A DNA stretch of 64,000 nt. Source: Peptostreptococcaceae bacterium (GTDB taxonomy: Bacteria; Bacillota; Clostridia; Peptostreptococcales; Filifactoraceae). The DNA lies in NCBI GenBank assembly GCA_030532705.1, contig JAUNKR010000003.1, positions 1 through 64,000 of the forward strand, written 5' to 3'. Position numbers and translations under genes: made by a program. Numbering within the stretch: the first letter of the stretch is position 1; the number at the start of each line of letters is the position of its first letter. This document shows, one piece after another, positions 15,605-24,786 of this stretch. The notes under the pieces were generated by a model. That model saw nothing but the letters and a program-made list of their open reading frames with translations. It searched no databases and was not told the origin of the DNA.

Positions 15605-17581
15605 TTGGATAAGAGATCCGTGCAGGGCAATGAAAACGGGGGAGTATTGAACGCTCAAGAGAGGGACAAAACAAAATATGAAGGGGATCGACAAGAGCGG
15701 ATAGAGGACGGGCGAGGCTTGGATAACCAAAGAACCGCTTTTTTTTCTGTGTTTAGGTTTCAAAAGATGGAACTACTTCCTATCTTGATGATGATCGGGA
15801 TCGTTCCTTTGGTGGTTCGAGTAGAGATATTGGATGTGGCGAAAGAATTGAGAAAGTTTGGAGCCAATGCGATGGTGTATGATATATACAGCTATGGCAA
15901 AAGTGTTGTGATCTTGGCACTGGATATTGTGATGCTACTTTTTTTGGCTCATTTCTCGAGAGAAAAACGTGAGTTTGTTCAAGATCATACGACGAAGAAG
16001 ATCCTGTATGGGTTGTTTTGGTTTTCGGTTCTTGCCATTCTCAGTACGATCTTCTCAAATTACAAGAATGTGGCGATCTGGGGAAGTCCTGAACGAGACG
16101 AAGGGATCTTGATGGTATTAAGCTATGTATGGATCGTGATTTATATCCTTTTTGTACTGCGTGATGCATCGGCGGTCAAACATATTCGGTCAGCAGTATT
16201 TTTTGTTGCTGCGATGATGTCGATATTAGCATTAAGCGACAAGATCTCCGGAAAGGATATGCTTTATGCAGTACCTTTATCGTATATGGTGATCCCGTCT
16301 TATTTAGAGGGATTTGATTATGGAAGCAGTGGAGATTGGATCTCTTTGACTTTGTATAATCCGAATTTTGTCGGGAGTTTTTGTGCGTTGATGATCCCGA
16401 TGCTTTTTGTGATGAGTCGGGATAAAAGCGCATCTTCGAAAATACGATGGTTTTCTTTTGTCCTGTTTTGTAGCAGCTTGTGGATCCTTTTTGTCTCGCG
16501 ATCACAGGCGGGAATGGTTGGAGTAATGTTGTCTGCATTTGTCGGACTGTATTATTTTGTTCCTGCGCCGGTGAAGAAAAAAAGTTTTTTTGCAATTCTG
16601 CTCGGAGCATTGTGTGTCGGTGCGGTCGCTTCGGATCGTATGACGGGCAGTGAAGCGTGGTATCATATCAAGGATATTTTTGTCGAAGGCGCAAAACTCG
16701 TTTCGCAAGATGAGGACTATGTGTATGATCCGACCTATGGCGCTTATCTCTATGATGTGATCATTGAGGGTAAGGTTGCGACTGTTCGAACGAGGGACGG
16801 GGATCTCAGGGTCTTCTTTGGCAAGAACTCGGCAGATATCGTAGATATGGAGGGGCGATCGGTCCTTGGGGAGCAGGAGACCGTGGTGGAAAACGGTGTG
16901 GAGACGATCTATACTCTGTTGCATGAGCCTTATGACTCCGTAAGAGTGATGGAGGAGTATGAAGAAGAAAAACAGCATTTTTCGATCGTGTTGGAGCATG
17001 AGGGCAAGGTGAAGTTTTTGCTGAATCATGATCAGAAAGGTGAAGTGTATCTTTCGTCATGGAGCAAGGAACGTCTGGACATGGTGACGGCTCCGCATTG
17101 GGGCTTTGAAGGGAAAGAGCGAATCGGGTCGGGACGCGGATATATTTGGTCGAGAACGATCCCGATGTTGAAAGAAACGATCCTTATCGGTCATGGTCCG
17201 GATAATTATATGATGGCATTTCCGCAGGGGGACTATCTGGCAAAAAATAAATTTAACCCGGAGAATCCTTTTATTGTGATCGATAAGCCGCACAATATGT
17301 ATTTGCAATGGGCGGTAAATGAGGGTGTGGTCGCAACTGTGGCACTCTTGTTCTCACTGGGGTATTATCTGGTGAGCTCGATGAAGCTGTATCGTCGAAA
17401 GAGGGAATATACGCTGCCGGAGCTTTTCGGGATCGGCTGTATGCTTTCGGTGATCGGATACATGGGTGCAGGCTTTTTTAATGACTCGGTGGTCTCGGTC
17501 GCACCGATCTTTTGGAGCTTTTTTGGAGCCGGGATCGCAGTGAATGTGTTGGTTCGCAGGGAGTTTGTGGATCGAATTTGA
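15605..17581 (+). CDS. Wzy/WaaL (O-antigen ligase family) membrane protein, paralog 2
   Basis: 658 residues, with the same layout as the protein at 12354: a polar N-terminus, membrane helices, LTLYNPNFVGSFCALMIP, SRSQAGMVGVMLSAFVG, a large external loop, GSGRGYIWSRTIPML, GHGPDNYM and KPHNMYLQWAVNEG. It starts with TTG, supported by AAGGGGG eight bases upstream; no better ATG or GTG is near. The two paralogs share the conserved catalytic-looking loops but differ in loop content, as expected if they recognise different glycans or acceptors. One may be the polymerase and the other a ligase or protein O-oligosaccharyltransferase (inferred). Confidence 0.8.
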   Translation: MDKRSVQGNENGGVLNAQERDKTKYEGDRQERIEDGRGLDNQRTAFFSVFRFQKMELLPILMMIGIVPLVVRVEILDVAKELRKFGANAMVYDIYSYGKSVVILALDIVMLLFLAHFSREKREFVQDHTTKKILYGLFWFSVLAILSTIFSNYKNVAIWGSPERDEGILMVLSYVWIVIYILFVLRDASAVKHIRSAVFFVAAMMSILALSDKISGKDMLYAVPLSYMVIPSYLEGFDYGSSGDWISLTLYNPNFVGSFCALMIPMLFVMSRDKSASSKIRWFSFVLFCSSLWILFVSRSQAGMVGVMLSAFVGLYYFVPAPVKKKSFFAILLGALCVGAVASDRMTGSEAWYHIKDIFVEGAKLVSQDEDYVYDPTYGAYLYDVIIEGKVATVRTRDGDLRVFFGKNSADIVDMEGRSVLGEQETVVENGVETIYTLLHEPYDSVRVMEEYEEEKQHFSIVLEHEGKVKFLLNHDQKGEVYLSSWSKERLDMVTAPHWGFEGKERIGSGRGYIWSRTIPMLKETILIGHGPDNYMMAFPQGDYLAKNKFNPENPFIVIDKPHNMYLQWAVNEGVVATVALLFSLGYYLVSSMKLYRRKREYTLPELFGIGCMLSVIGYMGAGFFNDSVVSVAPIFWSFFGAGIAVNVLVRREFVDRI

Positions 17582-17772
17582 ATGGATGGCACAAAACAAG
17601 AAAATGATATGCAGAGCCCGGTAGAAAGGGGCAGTTTGAAATAATACGGAAATGACTTATGGCAGAATGTGTGAGGTCGAGCTTCCGGGGAATACAATAA
17701 AAAGTTGTATGGGTTATTTGCGAGGAGTGGATATCAGATCATGCGGAATGTTTTTTAATTGACCGATCGCTT

Positions 17773-17800
17773 TTGATCCACATGGTATAAATTGTAAAAT
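17773..17800 (+). promoter_or_regulatory. promoter of the glycan operon
   Basis: TTGATC (17773-17778), 16 bases, TAAAAT (17795-17800). It lies before the first of the long co-directional gene run. Confidence 0.45.
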
Positions 17801-17868
17801 AGTGAGTTGTAAGTAGTAATTAAGATGATGGGTCGCTGATTTTATCAAGGGAAGTTTTGAGGTTGGGT

Positions 17869-19758
17869 ATGAGTTCAAAATTGATTACGAGAAGAACGGT
17901 ACTGATTACGATCGATGCGGCAATTATTGTGCTGGCGTATCTGATGAGTTATCTGATTACGCTGCCGAATGAGCTTTGGGAGACTTATTTGCAGACCTAT
18001 CGAAGCTCTGTTCTGATGACGGCGGTCGTGTTCAGCATGTCTTTTTATTTTTTGGGGATGTATCGTCAGATCTGGCGTTATGCGGATGTGCAGGAGTATC
18101 GACTGTGCGGGATCGCTTCGGCGGTCGGTGGGGCGATCTTTGTCTTGCTGGGGGAAATCGCAGGGTATAATGTGCCGATCCGTATTCAGTTGAGCACGCC
18201 TTTTTTGGTGCTGAGCTTTATTTTGCTGAGCCGGATCGGATATAAGACGATAGCGGATGGGGAATCTGCGGTGGTCAACGGTAAGAAGGAGAAGTTTTCA
18301 AAAAAGGATCGAAAGCGTGTGGCGATCGTCGGCGCAGGTTCTGCGGGAGTCCTTCTGCTTCGCGAGATCAAGTCGAATCCGCATCTGCGATATGAGGTGG
18401 CGCTTTTTGTCGATGATAATCGAAGCAAGATCGGACGGAGTTTGAATGGCTATCCGATCGCCGGTCCGATCGACCATCTGCCGGAGCTGGTAAAGGAGCA
18501 TAAGATCGAGGAGATCATCATTGCGATCCCGACGGCGACAGGCGAGGAGCGAAAGAGGATCATCGGTTTTGCCACAGAGGCGAAGGTGAAGGCAAGGATC
18601 TTGCCGAGTATGGCGGTGACGCTGAGCGATACGGAAGATCGGGACGGGAAGAATGTTTTGATCGGGAAGCTGCGTAATATCGATGTGGAGGACTTGCTGG
18701 GCAGGGACTCGGTCAAGGTCGAGGATGCGGATATCCGGTCGTATATTTCGGGCAAAACGGTGATGGTGACAGGCGGTGGTGGCTCGATCGGGTCGGAGCT
18801 GTGTCGTCAGATCGTTCGATATGGTGCAAAAAAATTGATCGTGCTGGATCATTATGAGAATAATGCGTATGAGATCGAGCAGGAGCTGATCCGGGAGCAT
18901 GGATTTACACCGCAGGTGGAGATCCTTTCGGTACAGGATCCGGATCGGGTGGATCGACTGTTTGCCTCGGAGCAGGCGCAGGGAACGCCGATCGAGGTGG
19001 TTTTTCATGCGGCGGCGCATAAGCATGTGCCTTTGATGGAGCATAATCCGGAGCAGGCGATCAAGAATAATGTGCTGGGGACTTATCATATTGCAAGGCT
19101 CTGCGATAAATATCAGGTAGAGCGGATGATCCTGGTCTCGACGGATAAGGCGGTCAATCCGACCAATGTGATGGGGGCAACGAAGCGAGGCTGTGAGCTG
19201 GTGGTCCAGTCGATGAACAAGGTGTCTTCGACGGTCTATGCATCAGTTCGCTTTGGGAATGTGCTGGGGAGCAATGGCTCGGTGATTCCGCTGTTTAAGC
19301 GTCAGATCGAGTATGGCGGGCCGATCACGGTAACGCATCCGGAGATCATACGGTATTTTATGACGATCCCTGAGGCAGTGTCCCTCGTGCTGAATGCAGG
19401 AGGGCTGGCAAAGGGCGGCGAGATCTTTGTGCTCGATATGGGCCAGCCGGTCAAGATCGTGGACTTGGCAAAGAATTTGATCAAATTGGCAGGGCTGGAA
19501 GTTGATCGGGACATCCGGATCGTATTTACAGGTCTTCGTCCGGGTGAAAAGCTGTATGAAGAGCTTTTGATGGCGGAGGAAGGATTGATGCGGACAAAGA
19601 GTGAGAAGATCTTTGTCGGCAAGGTGACGGAGCTGGATGAGCAGAAGGTATTCGGAGCGATCGAGCGTTTTAAGGCACAGAAGGATCCGTCGGAGGATTT
19701 TGCAAAGAACTGGCTTCGTGAAGTCGTATCGACTTATCGGAGACCTTTGGAAGAATAG
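17869..19758 (+). CDS. membrane-bound UDP-sugar 4,6-dehydratase (PglF/FlaA1/CapD type)
   Basis: 629 residues. Four N-terminal membrane helices (about 1-125) lead to a CoA-binding-like Rossmann region (VAIVGAGSAGVLLLREI) and then the Polysacc_synt_2 short-chain dehydrogenase domain (GGGGSIGSELCRQI nucleotide loop, STDKAVNPTNVMGATKR catalytic segment with Met in place of the usual Tyr). This class converts UDP-GlcNAc to a 4-keto-6-deoxy sugar, the first step to bacillosamine-like or QuiNAc sugars. The ATG at 17869 has GAGG six bases upstream. First gene of the glycan run. Confidence 0.9.
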   Translation: MSSKLITRRTVLITIDAAIIVLAYLMSYLITLPNELWETYLQTYRSSVLMTAVVFSMSFYFLGMYRQIWRYADVQEYRLCGIASAVGGAIFVLLGEIAGYNVPIRIQLSTPFLVLSFILLSRIGYKTIADGESAVVNGKKEKFSKKDRKRVAIVGAGSAGVLLLREIKSNPHLRYEVALFVDDNRSKIGRSLNGYPIAGPIDHLPELVKEHKIEEIIIAIPTATGEERKRIIGFATEAKVKARILPSMAVTLSDTEDRDGKNVLIGKLRNIDVEDLLGRDSVKVEDADIRSYISGKTVMVTGGGGSIGSELCRQIVRYGAKKLIVLDHYENNAYEIEQELIREHGFTPQVEILSVQDPDRVDRLFASEQAQGTPIEVVFHAAAHKHVPLMEHNPEQAIKNNVLGTYHIARLCDKYQVERMILVSTDKAVNPTNVMGATKRGCELVVQSMNKVSSTVYASVRFGNVLGSNGSVIPLFKRQIEYGGPITVTHPEIIRYFMTIPEAVSLVLNAGGLAKGGEIFVLDMGQPVKIVDLAKNLIKLAGLEVDRDIRIVFTGLRPGEKLYEELLMAEEGLMRTKSEKIFVGKVTELDEQKVFGAIERFKAQKDPSEDFAKNWLREVVSTYRRPLEE

Positions 19759-19811
19759 ATCCGGGGTTTATGCTTGAGATGAAATTATATTGAGATAATA
19801 AAGGGAAATTT

Positions 19812-20648
19812 ATGAGTTTTAAGTTGATGTATATTACGAATCAGCCGCAAATCGCAAAGCTTGCGGAGGGCAATGGAGTGGACTGGATCTTTGTGGATCT
19901 GGAGCTTCTTGGAAAGGTGGAGAGACAGGGACATCTTGATACAGTCATCTCAAAACATACGATAGATGATGTAAAGAATATCCGTAAGGTGTTGAATCAT
20001 TCGGAGCTTCTTGTTCGATGCAATCCTATTCATATTGATTCAAAAAAAGAGATCGATGAGATCATTGATGCAGGTGCAGATATTGTTATGCTTCCCTTTT
20101 ATAAGACAGTAGGAGAGGTTGAGGAATTTATTGATTTGGTGGATTTCAGAGCGAAGGTTTGTTTGTTGCTGGAAACATCAGAGGCTGTCGAGATTCTGGA
20201 TGCAGTTTTGGAGCTTGAGGGAGTGGACTATATCCATATCGGATTGAATGACCTTTCGCTCAGTTATCAGTTGGATTTTATGTTTGAGCCTTTGGCAAAT
20301 GGGTTGGTGGAGAGGATCTGTCATAAGATCCGTCAAAAAGGCGGGATCTCTTATGGGATCGGAGGAATTTCGCAGCTTGGGAAAGGGGATCTGCCTTCCG
20401 ATATTATTTTGGGAGAGCATATTTATTTGGGTTCATCGATGGCGATCCTTTCAAGAAATTTTTGTGATGTGAAGAAGCTTTCTTTGAAAGAAGTCGAACA
20501 TATCTTTTCGACCGAGGTACAGAAGATAAGGGATCATATTCGATCTCTTGATCCGGGGGATGAGGTGTATTTCTTGAAGAATCGGGAGATCATGAAGGGT
20601 AAGGTTGCTGAGATCGTGGATAGGATCAGAAGGAAGAAGGGGATCTGA
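19812..20648 (+). CDS. HpcH/HpaI-family aldolase
   Basis: 278 residues with the TIM-barrel features of the HpcH/HpaI aldolase / citrate-lyase-beta family: WIFVDLELL, LLVRCNPIH, GADIVMLPFY, CLLLETSEAVE, IHIGLNDLSLSY. The Glu and Asp in the LLETSEA and HIGLNDLS segments would hold the divalent metal. Such enzymes join or split pyruvate-type donors and aldehydes. Its stop overlaps the next start (TGATG). Between a dehydratase and a PLP decarboxylase-like gene, it probably makes a non-sugar decoration rather than serving catabolism. Confidence 0.8.
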   Translation: MSFKLMYITNQPQIAKLAEGNGVDWIFVDLELLGKVERQGHLDTVISKHTIDDVKNIRKVLNHSELLVRCNPIHIDSKKEIDEIIDAGADIVMLPFYKTVGEVEEFIDLVDFRAKVCLLLETSEAVEILDAVLELEGVDYIHIGLNDLSLSYQLDFMFEPLANGLVERICHKIRQKGGISYGIGGISQLGKGDLPSDIILGEHIYLGSSMAILSRNFCDVKKLSLKEVEHIFSTEVQKIRDHIRSLDPGDEVYFLKNREIMKGKVAEIVDRIRRKKGI

Positions 20649-21886
20649 TGCAGATAAATTATCAAGAGATCAAAGGAATATCGGAGATCGTCGGCGATTC
20701 ATTTTATATTTTGGATATTGAGCAATTTGGAAAAAACTATCAAGAGCTGAAAAGTGCTTTTTGTAAGTATTATCCGAAATTCAATATAGCTTATTCATAC
20801 AAAACGAATTATATTCCGAAGCTTTGCAAGTTGGTCGATGATCTTGGAGGCTTGGCAGAGGTCGTGTCGAGTATGGAGTATGAGCTGGCTCTTCGAGTCG
20901 GGGTCCGTCCACAGAATATCATTTTTAATGGACCTTACAAAAAATCTTTGGACATGGAGAAGCTGCTTTTAGCCGGAGGGACCGTCAATATAGATTCTTT
21001 GTATGAAACGAGTTTGTTGAAAGAGATCGCGGCAAGAAATCCGGGAGAAAAACTGAATATCGGGATCCGCCTGAATTTTGAGGTTGGTGATGGAGTGGTT
21101 TCTCGGTTCGGATTTGATGTTGACGGGGAGGAGCTCGCTGATGTGATCGAGTCATGCAAAGAGTTTGATAATATCCATATCAAAGGGGTCCACTGTCATA
21201 TTGCCAACCGAAGTCTCGCAGTATGGAAAAATAAAGTGAGCGGGATGTTGGCAGCGATCAAAAAGTTGTTTATGGATCAGAAGCCGGAGTTTATAAGTAT
21301 GGGTGGCGGTCTGTACGGGAAGATGGCAGAGAGTTTGAAAAAGCAATTCAATACCCCGATCCCCGACTATGAGGAGTATGCGCAGCTTATTGCAAAGGGA
21401 TTTGCCGATTTTTATCAAGGATATGATGAGGATGCAAAGCCGGAGCTGTTGATCGAACCGGGGAGTGCATTGGTCGGCGATGTGATGCATTTTGTGACGA
21501 AAGTGCTAAATATCAAAGATGTCAGAGGCAAAAAAATAGCAACCTTGACAGGCAGTATTTATAATATCAATCCGACCCTGAATACGAAGAATCCGCCGAT
21601 CCGGGTTTTGTCTGATAATACGGAGCAATGTTATTTTAAGGATCTGGATTTTGGGGGTTATACCTGTATCGAATCAGATTATTTGTATCGGAATTTTGAG
21701 GGAATGTTATCGGTGGGAGATCATGTGGTATTCTCTAATGTGGGCTCGTATTCCATCGTGCTCAAACCACCGTTTATTTTGCCGAATTTCCCGATCTTAG
21801 AAATGGGATCTACCGTGGATAATATAGAATATGTAAAGGATGGGGAAGATATGTCCTATATTTTCCAAACCTATCATTTTGAATAA
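20648..21886 (+). CDS. PLP-dependent decarboxylase-like protein (DapDC/Orn-DC fold type III)
   Basis: 412 residues of the group IV decarboxylase / diaminopimelate-decarboxylase-like family. PLP lysine is in AYSYKTNY (about residue 50). The glycine loop is MGGGLYGKM and the phosphate-binding loop LIEPGSALVGD. The C-terminal Cys/Asp pair is in YTCIESDYLYR, and GSYSIVLKPPF supplies the tyrosine. It is distinct from housekeeping LysA. Coupled by overlap to the aldolase before it. It may decarboxylate or bind an amino acid used to decorate the glycan. Substrate unknown. Confidence 0.8.
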   Translation: MQINYQEIKGISEIVGDSFYILDIEQFGKNYQELKSAFCKYYPKFNIAYSYKTNYIPKLCKLVDDLGGLAEVVSSMEYELALRVGVRPQNIIFNGPYKKSLDMEKLLLAGGTVNIDSLYETSLLKEIAARNPGEKLNIGIRLNFEVGDGVVSRFGFDVDGEELADVIESCKEFDNIHIKGVHCHIANRSLAVWKNKVSGMLAAIKKLFMDQKPEFISMGGGLYGKMAESLKKQFNTPIPDYEEYAQLIAKGFADFYQGYDEDAKPELLIEPGSALVGDVMHFVTKVLNIKDVRGKKIATLTGSIYNINPTLNTKNPPIRVLSDNTEQCYFKDLDFGGYTCIESDYLYRNFEGMLSVGDHVVFSNVGSYSIVLKPPFILPNFPILEMGSTVDNIEYVKDGEDMSYIFQTYHFE

Positions 21887-21893
21887 GGAAAGA

Positions 21894-22580
21894 ATGATGA
21901 TTATCTTAAAGAGAGTATTTGATATCATGCTGTCTTTGTTTTCTTTGATGATGCTTTCTCCGATCATGGCGATCGCAGCGATCTTTATTAAGCTGGATTC
22001 GGAGGGGGAGATCATTTTTAAGCAAAAAAGACTGACAAAAGATGGAAGAGAATTTTGGATGTATAAATTTCGAACGATGGTAGTAGGAGCTGAGAAGCAG
22101 GGAGCAGGCTTGTATAACTTTAAGGATGATCCGAGGGTTACAAAAGTCGGGGCTTTTTTGAGAAAGAGCAGTATCGATGAGCTTCCTCAGTTACTGAATA
22201 TATTGTTCGGGGATATGTCTTTCGTTGGGCCGAGGCCACCGGTTTATTATGAGCTTGGAGATTTTGATAAACTCAATGAGGATTATAAAGCGCGATTTCG
22301 AATGAAAGCGGGTCTGACGGGGCTGGCTCAAGTGACAGGAAGAAATGAGCTTGAATGGGATGAGAAGGTGCACTATGATAATCTCTATATTGAGCAGTTT
22401 AAGAAATATGGCATATTCCTTGATATCGTGATCATTATAAAGACTTTTTTGCGAGTGTTCAAAATGAAGAATATTTATGAGGAGATCCCTGAGGATATCG
22501 CGGGCCTTGATGCTGAGGATCTCAATGCAGAGATGACACGTAGAACGGTCGATAAGGCAAAGGGGAAGAAGGAGGAATAA
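21894..22580 (+). CDS. undecaprenyl-phosphate sugar phosphotransferase (priming transferase)
   Basis: 228 residues, the short PglC/WcaJ-C form. One membrane hairpin (ILKRVFDIMLSLFSLMMLSP) is followed by the bacterial sugar-transferase core: FKQKRLTKDGREFWMYKFRT, SIDELPQLLNILFGDMSFVG, PRPP and MKAGLTGLAQVTGRNE. It moves a sugar-1-phosphate to undecaprenyl phosphate at the inner face of the membrane and so starts glycan assembly. AAGGA precedes the ATG at 21894; an upstream in-frame ATG inside the previous gene lacks a ribosome site. Confidence 0.92.
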   Translation: MMIILKRVFDIMLSLFSLMMLSPIMAIAAIFIKLDSEGEIIFKQKRLTKDGREFWMYKFRTMVVGAEKQGAGLYNFKDDPRVTKVGAFLRKSSIDELPQLLNILFGDMSFVGPRPPVYYELGDFDKLNEDYKARFRMKAGLTGLAQVTGRNELEWDEKVHYDNLYIEQFKKYGIFLDIVIIIKTFLRVFKMKNIYEEIPEDIAGLDAEDLNAEMTRRTVDKAKGKKEE

Positions 22581-22582
22581 GG

Positions 22583-23503
22583 ATGCAGGAGAATCGATTG
22601 ATCTGGCTGAATGGAGAGATCTTACCGTTAGCAGATGCGAAGATCCATGTGCTCAGCCCGGGCTTTCAGTTTGGGGCGAATGTTTTTGAAGGGATCCGAG
22701 GCTATTGGAACGAGCGAGAGGAGCAGCTCTATATTTTTAAGCTGGAGGAACATTATAAGCGACTGAAAAATTCGATCAAGCTGTTTCGAATGGAGGATCG
22801 TTATTCGGTCGAGGAGTTGACGGAAGCTTTGCTAAGCATCGTAAAGGCAAATCATTACAGCCGGGATATCGCCATTCGACAAACGGTATTTCTTGATGGG
22901 GTCGGAGGGACCTGGAGCTCATTTGGGCCGGTCGGTATGTTTGTGGCACCGATCGCTAAGGATCGAACAGAAAATGTGATTGGTCCTGGCTTGAGTTGTT
23001 CGGTAAGCTCTTGGGAAAGGATCAATGATCGGAGTATGTCGCCTCGCTCAAAGGTGGGTGCCAACTATATCAATAGCCGAATGGCACAGATCGAAGCAAA
23101 AAACAATGGCTATGATACGACGATCCTGCTGAACAGCGAGGGGAAGGTTGCAGAGGGACCGGGTTCCTGCTTGTTTATTGTGCGGGATGGTGAGTTGATC
23201 ACACCGCCTAAGTATGCATCCATCTTGGAGAGCATCACCCGAGAGACTATTCTAGAGATCGCAAGAAAAGAGTTGGGACTGAAGGTGACGGAGAGAAATA
23301 TCGATCGTACGGAGCTTTATATTTGTGATGAGGCTTTCTTATGCGGATCTGCGATGGAGATCACGCCGATCACAAGTATTGATCGAATATTGATCAATGA
23401 AGGAGTATCGGGCAAGATCACCTATGATCTGAAAGCGCTCTATTTTGATATCGTGTCGGGGGATCGCCCGGAATACAAGAAATATTTAACACCTGTGTAT
23501 TAG
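22583..23503 (+). CDS. class IV aminotransferase (branched-chain/D-amino acid type)
   Basis: 306 residues of the IlvE/Dat fold IV family: IWLNGEILPLADAKIHVLSP, FGANVFEGIRGYW, KVGANYINSRMAQIEAKNNG with the PLP-adjacent segment, and AEGPGSCLFIVRDGELITPP. It is 2 bases from the sugar-transferase gene. Housekeeping IlvE is possible. Its place inside a glycan operon next to an aldolase and a PLP decarboxylase-like gene suggests it transaminates an oxo-acid precursor of a decoration (inferred). Confidence 0.85.
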   Translation: MQENRLIWLNGEILPLADAKIHVLSPGFQFGANVFEGIRGYWNEREEQLYIFKLEEHYKRLKNSIKLFRMEDRYSVEELTEALLSIVKANHYSRDIAIRQTVFLDGVGGTWSSFGPVGMFVAPIAKDRTENVIGPGLSCSVSSWERINDRSMSPRSKVGANYINSRMAQIEAKNNGYDTTILLNSEGKVAEGPGSCLFIVRDGELITPPKYASILESITRETILEIARKELGLKVTERNIDRTELYICDEAFLCGSAMEITPITSIDRILINEGVSGKITYDLKALYFDIVSGDRPEYKKYLTPVY

Positions 23504-23511
23504 AGGTCAAG

Positions 23512-24786
23512 ATGAAAAAAATCTGGTTGTTTAATCATTATGCGGTACCGCCTCAATATTATCCTCTGGCTCGTACGGAGTATTTTGCAAAATTTCTCGA
23601 TCTGTCGGGTTTTGAGACGAAGGTATTCAGTGCGAGTACGGCGCATAATTCGGATGTGAATTTGATAAAGGATGGCAGAAGCTTTCGCGAAGAAAATGTC
23701 GACGGGATCGATCATGTGTATTTGCGGTCAAGCAATTACAAGAGTAATGGCTTAGATCGCATTATCAATATGCTTCAATATACTTGGGGATTATTCCGAA
23801 ATCACTCAAAGTTTGAAAAGCCGGATCTTATTTTTGCATCCTCCGTGCATCCGCTGACTTGCTATGCCGGTATTCGGATCGCAAGAAAATATAAGATCCC
23901 TTGCGTTATAGAAATTGCGGATCTGTGGCCGGAAACTTTGGTAGAATTCGGTTTTTTGAAGCGCCGTTCTTTTATCGCTCAAGCGTTGTACAAATTGGAG
24001 AAATATCTGTATCGACATGCGGATGCGATCGTTTTTACAATGGAGGGCGGAGCTCAGTATATCACTGAAATGAAATGGGATCGGGCGAACGGTGGACCGA
24101 TAGATCTAGAGAAGGTCTTTCATATCAATAACGGGATCGATCTGGCATTATATCATGAGAATAGAGAAAAATATATTGTTGAGGACGAAGATCTGAACAA
24201 CAGAGAACTTTTTAAGGTGGTATATACGGGTTCTCTAGGTTTTGCTAATGAGGTCGGCGGATTGATCACGGTCGCCGAGCATCTTCAGGATCATAAGGAC
24301 ATCAAGCTTCTTGTATGGGGGGATGGAGATCATCGAAAGAGATTGGAGAAGGAAGCTGAGAGTAAGAAGCTGAACAATATTACTTTTAAGGGAAAAGTAG
24401 ATAAGAAATATATTCCTTATATCCTTTCGCAGTCGGATGTAAATATATTTTTTATAAAAAACAATCCGCTTTATCGCTTCGGGCTGAGCTTAAATAAGCT
24501 TTTTGATTATTTGGCTTCAGGAAAACCGATCATTTCGAATTACAAAGAAGGCTATTCGATCCTTGAAAAGAATCATTGCGGGTTTTATGCGGATCATTCT
24601 TCGGAGGAAAGATTCGTTTATGAAAGTATGGCAAATAGGATAGTTGAGCTTAAAGAAATGCAAAAAACGGACTATCTATCGTATCAGTCAATATGTGATA
24701 ATTCAAAGAAAACAGCCCAAGAATACGACTTTTCTGTGTTAACGGATAAGCTAATATCTATTTTTGAGAGAGTTGGAGCAAAATGA
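23512..24786 (+). CDS. glycosyltransferase family 4 (GT-B)
   Basis: 424 residues. The N-terminal acceptor domain opens MKKIWLFNHYAVPPQYYPLA, as in WbuB-like transferases. The C-terminal donor domain has FKVVYTGSLGFANEVGGL, LLVWGDGDHRKRLE and FGLSLNKLFDYLASGKPIIS. Cytoplasmic, membrane-associated; adds a sugar to the lipid-linked chain. The stop overlaps the next ATG (ATGA). Confidence 0.9.
   Translation: MKKIWLFNHYAVPPQYYPLARTEYFAKFLDLSGFETKVFSASTAHNSDVNLIKDGRSFREENVDGIDHVYLRSSNYKSNGLDRIINMLQYTWGLFRNHSKFEKPDLIFASSVHPLTCYAGIRIARKYKIPCVIEIADLWPETLVEFGFLKRRSFIAQALYKLEKYLYRHADAIVFTMEGGAQYITEMKWDRANGGPIDLEKVFHINNGIDLALYHENREKYIVEDEDLNNRELFKVVYTGSLGFANEVGGLITVAEHLQDHKDIKLLVWGDGDHRKRLEKEAESKKLNNITFKGKVDKKYIPYILSQSDVNIFFIKNNPLYRFGLSLNKLFDYLASGKPIISNYKEGYSILEKNHCGFYADHSSEERFVYESMANRIVELKEMQKTDYLSYQSICDNSKKTAQEYDFSVLTDKLISIFERVGAK

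Noticed and set aside
18298-19089. 263-codon minus-strand frame inside the dehydratase gene
   Set aside because: Arg/His-rich antisense shadow of a well-recognised enzyme; arises from the codon bias of this genome.
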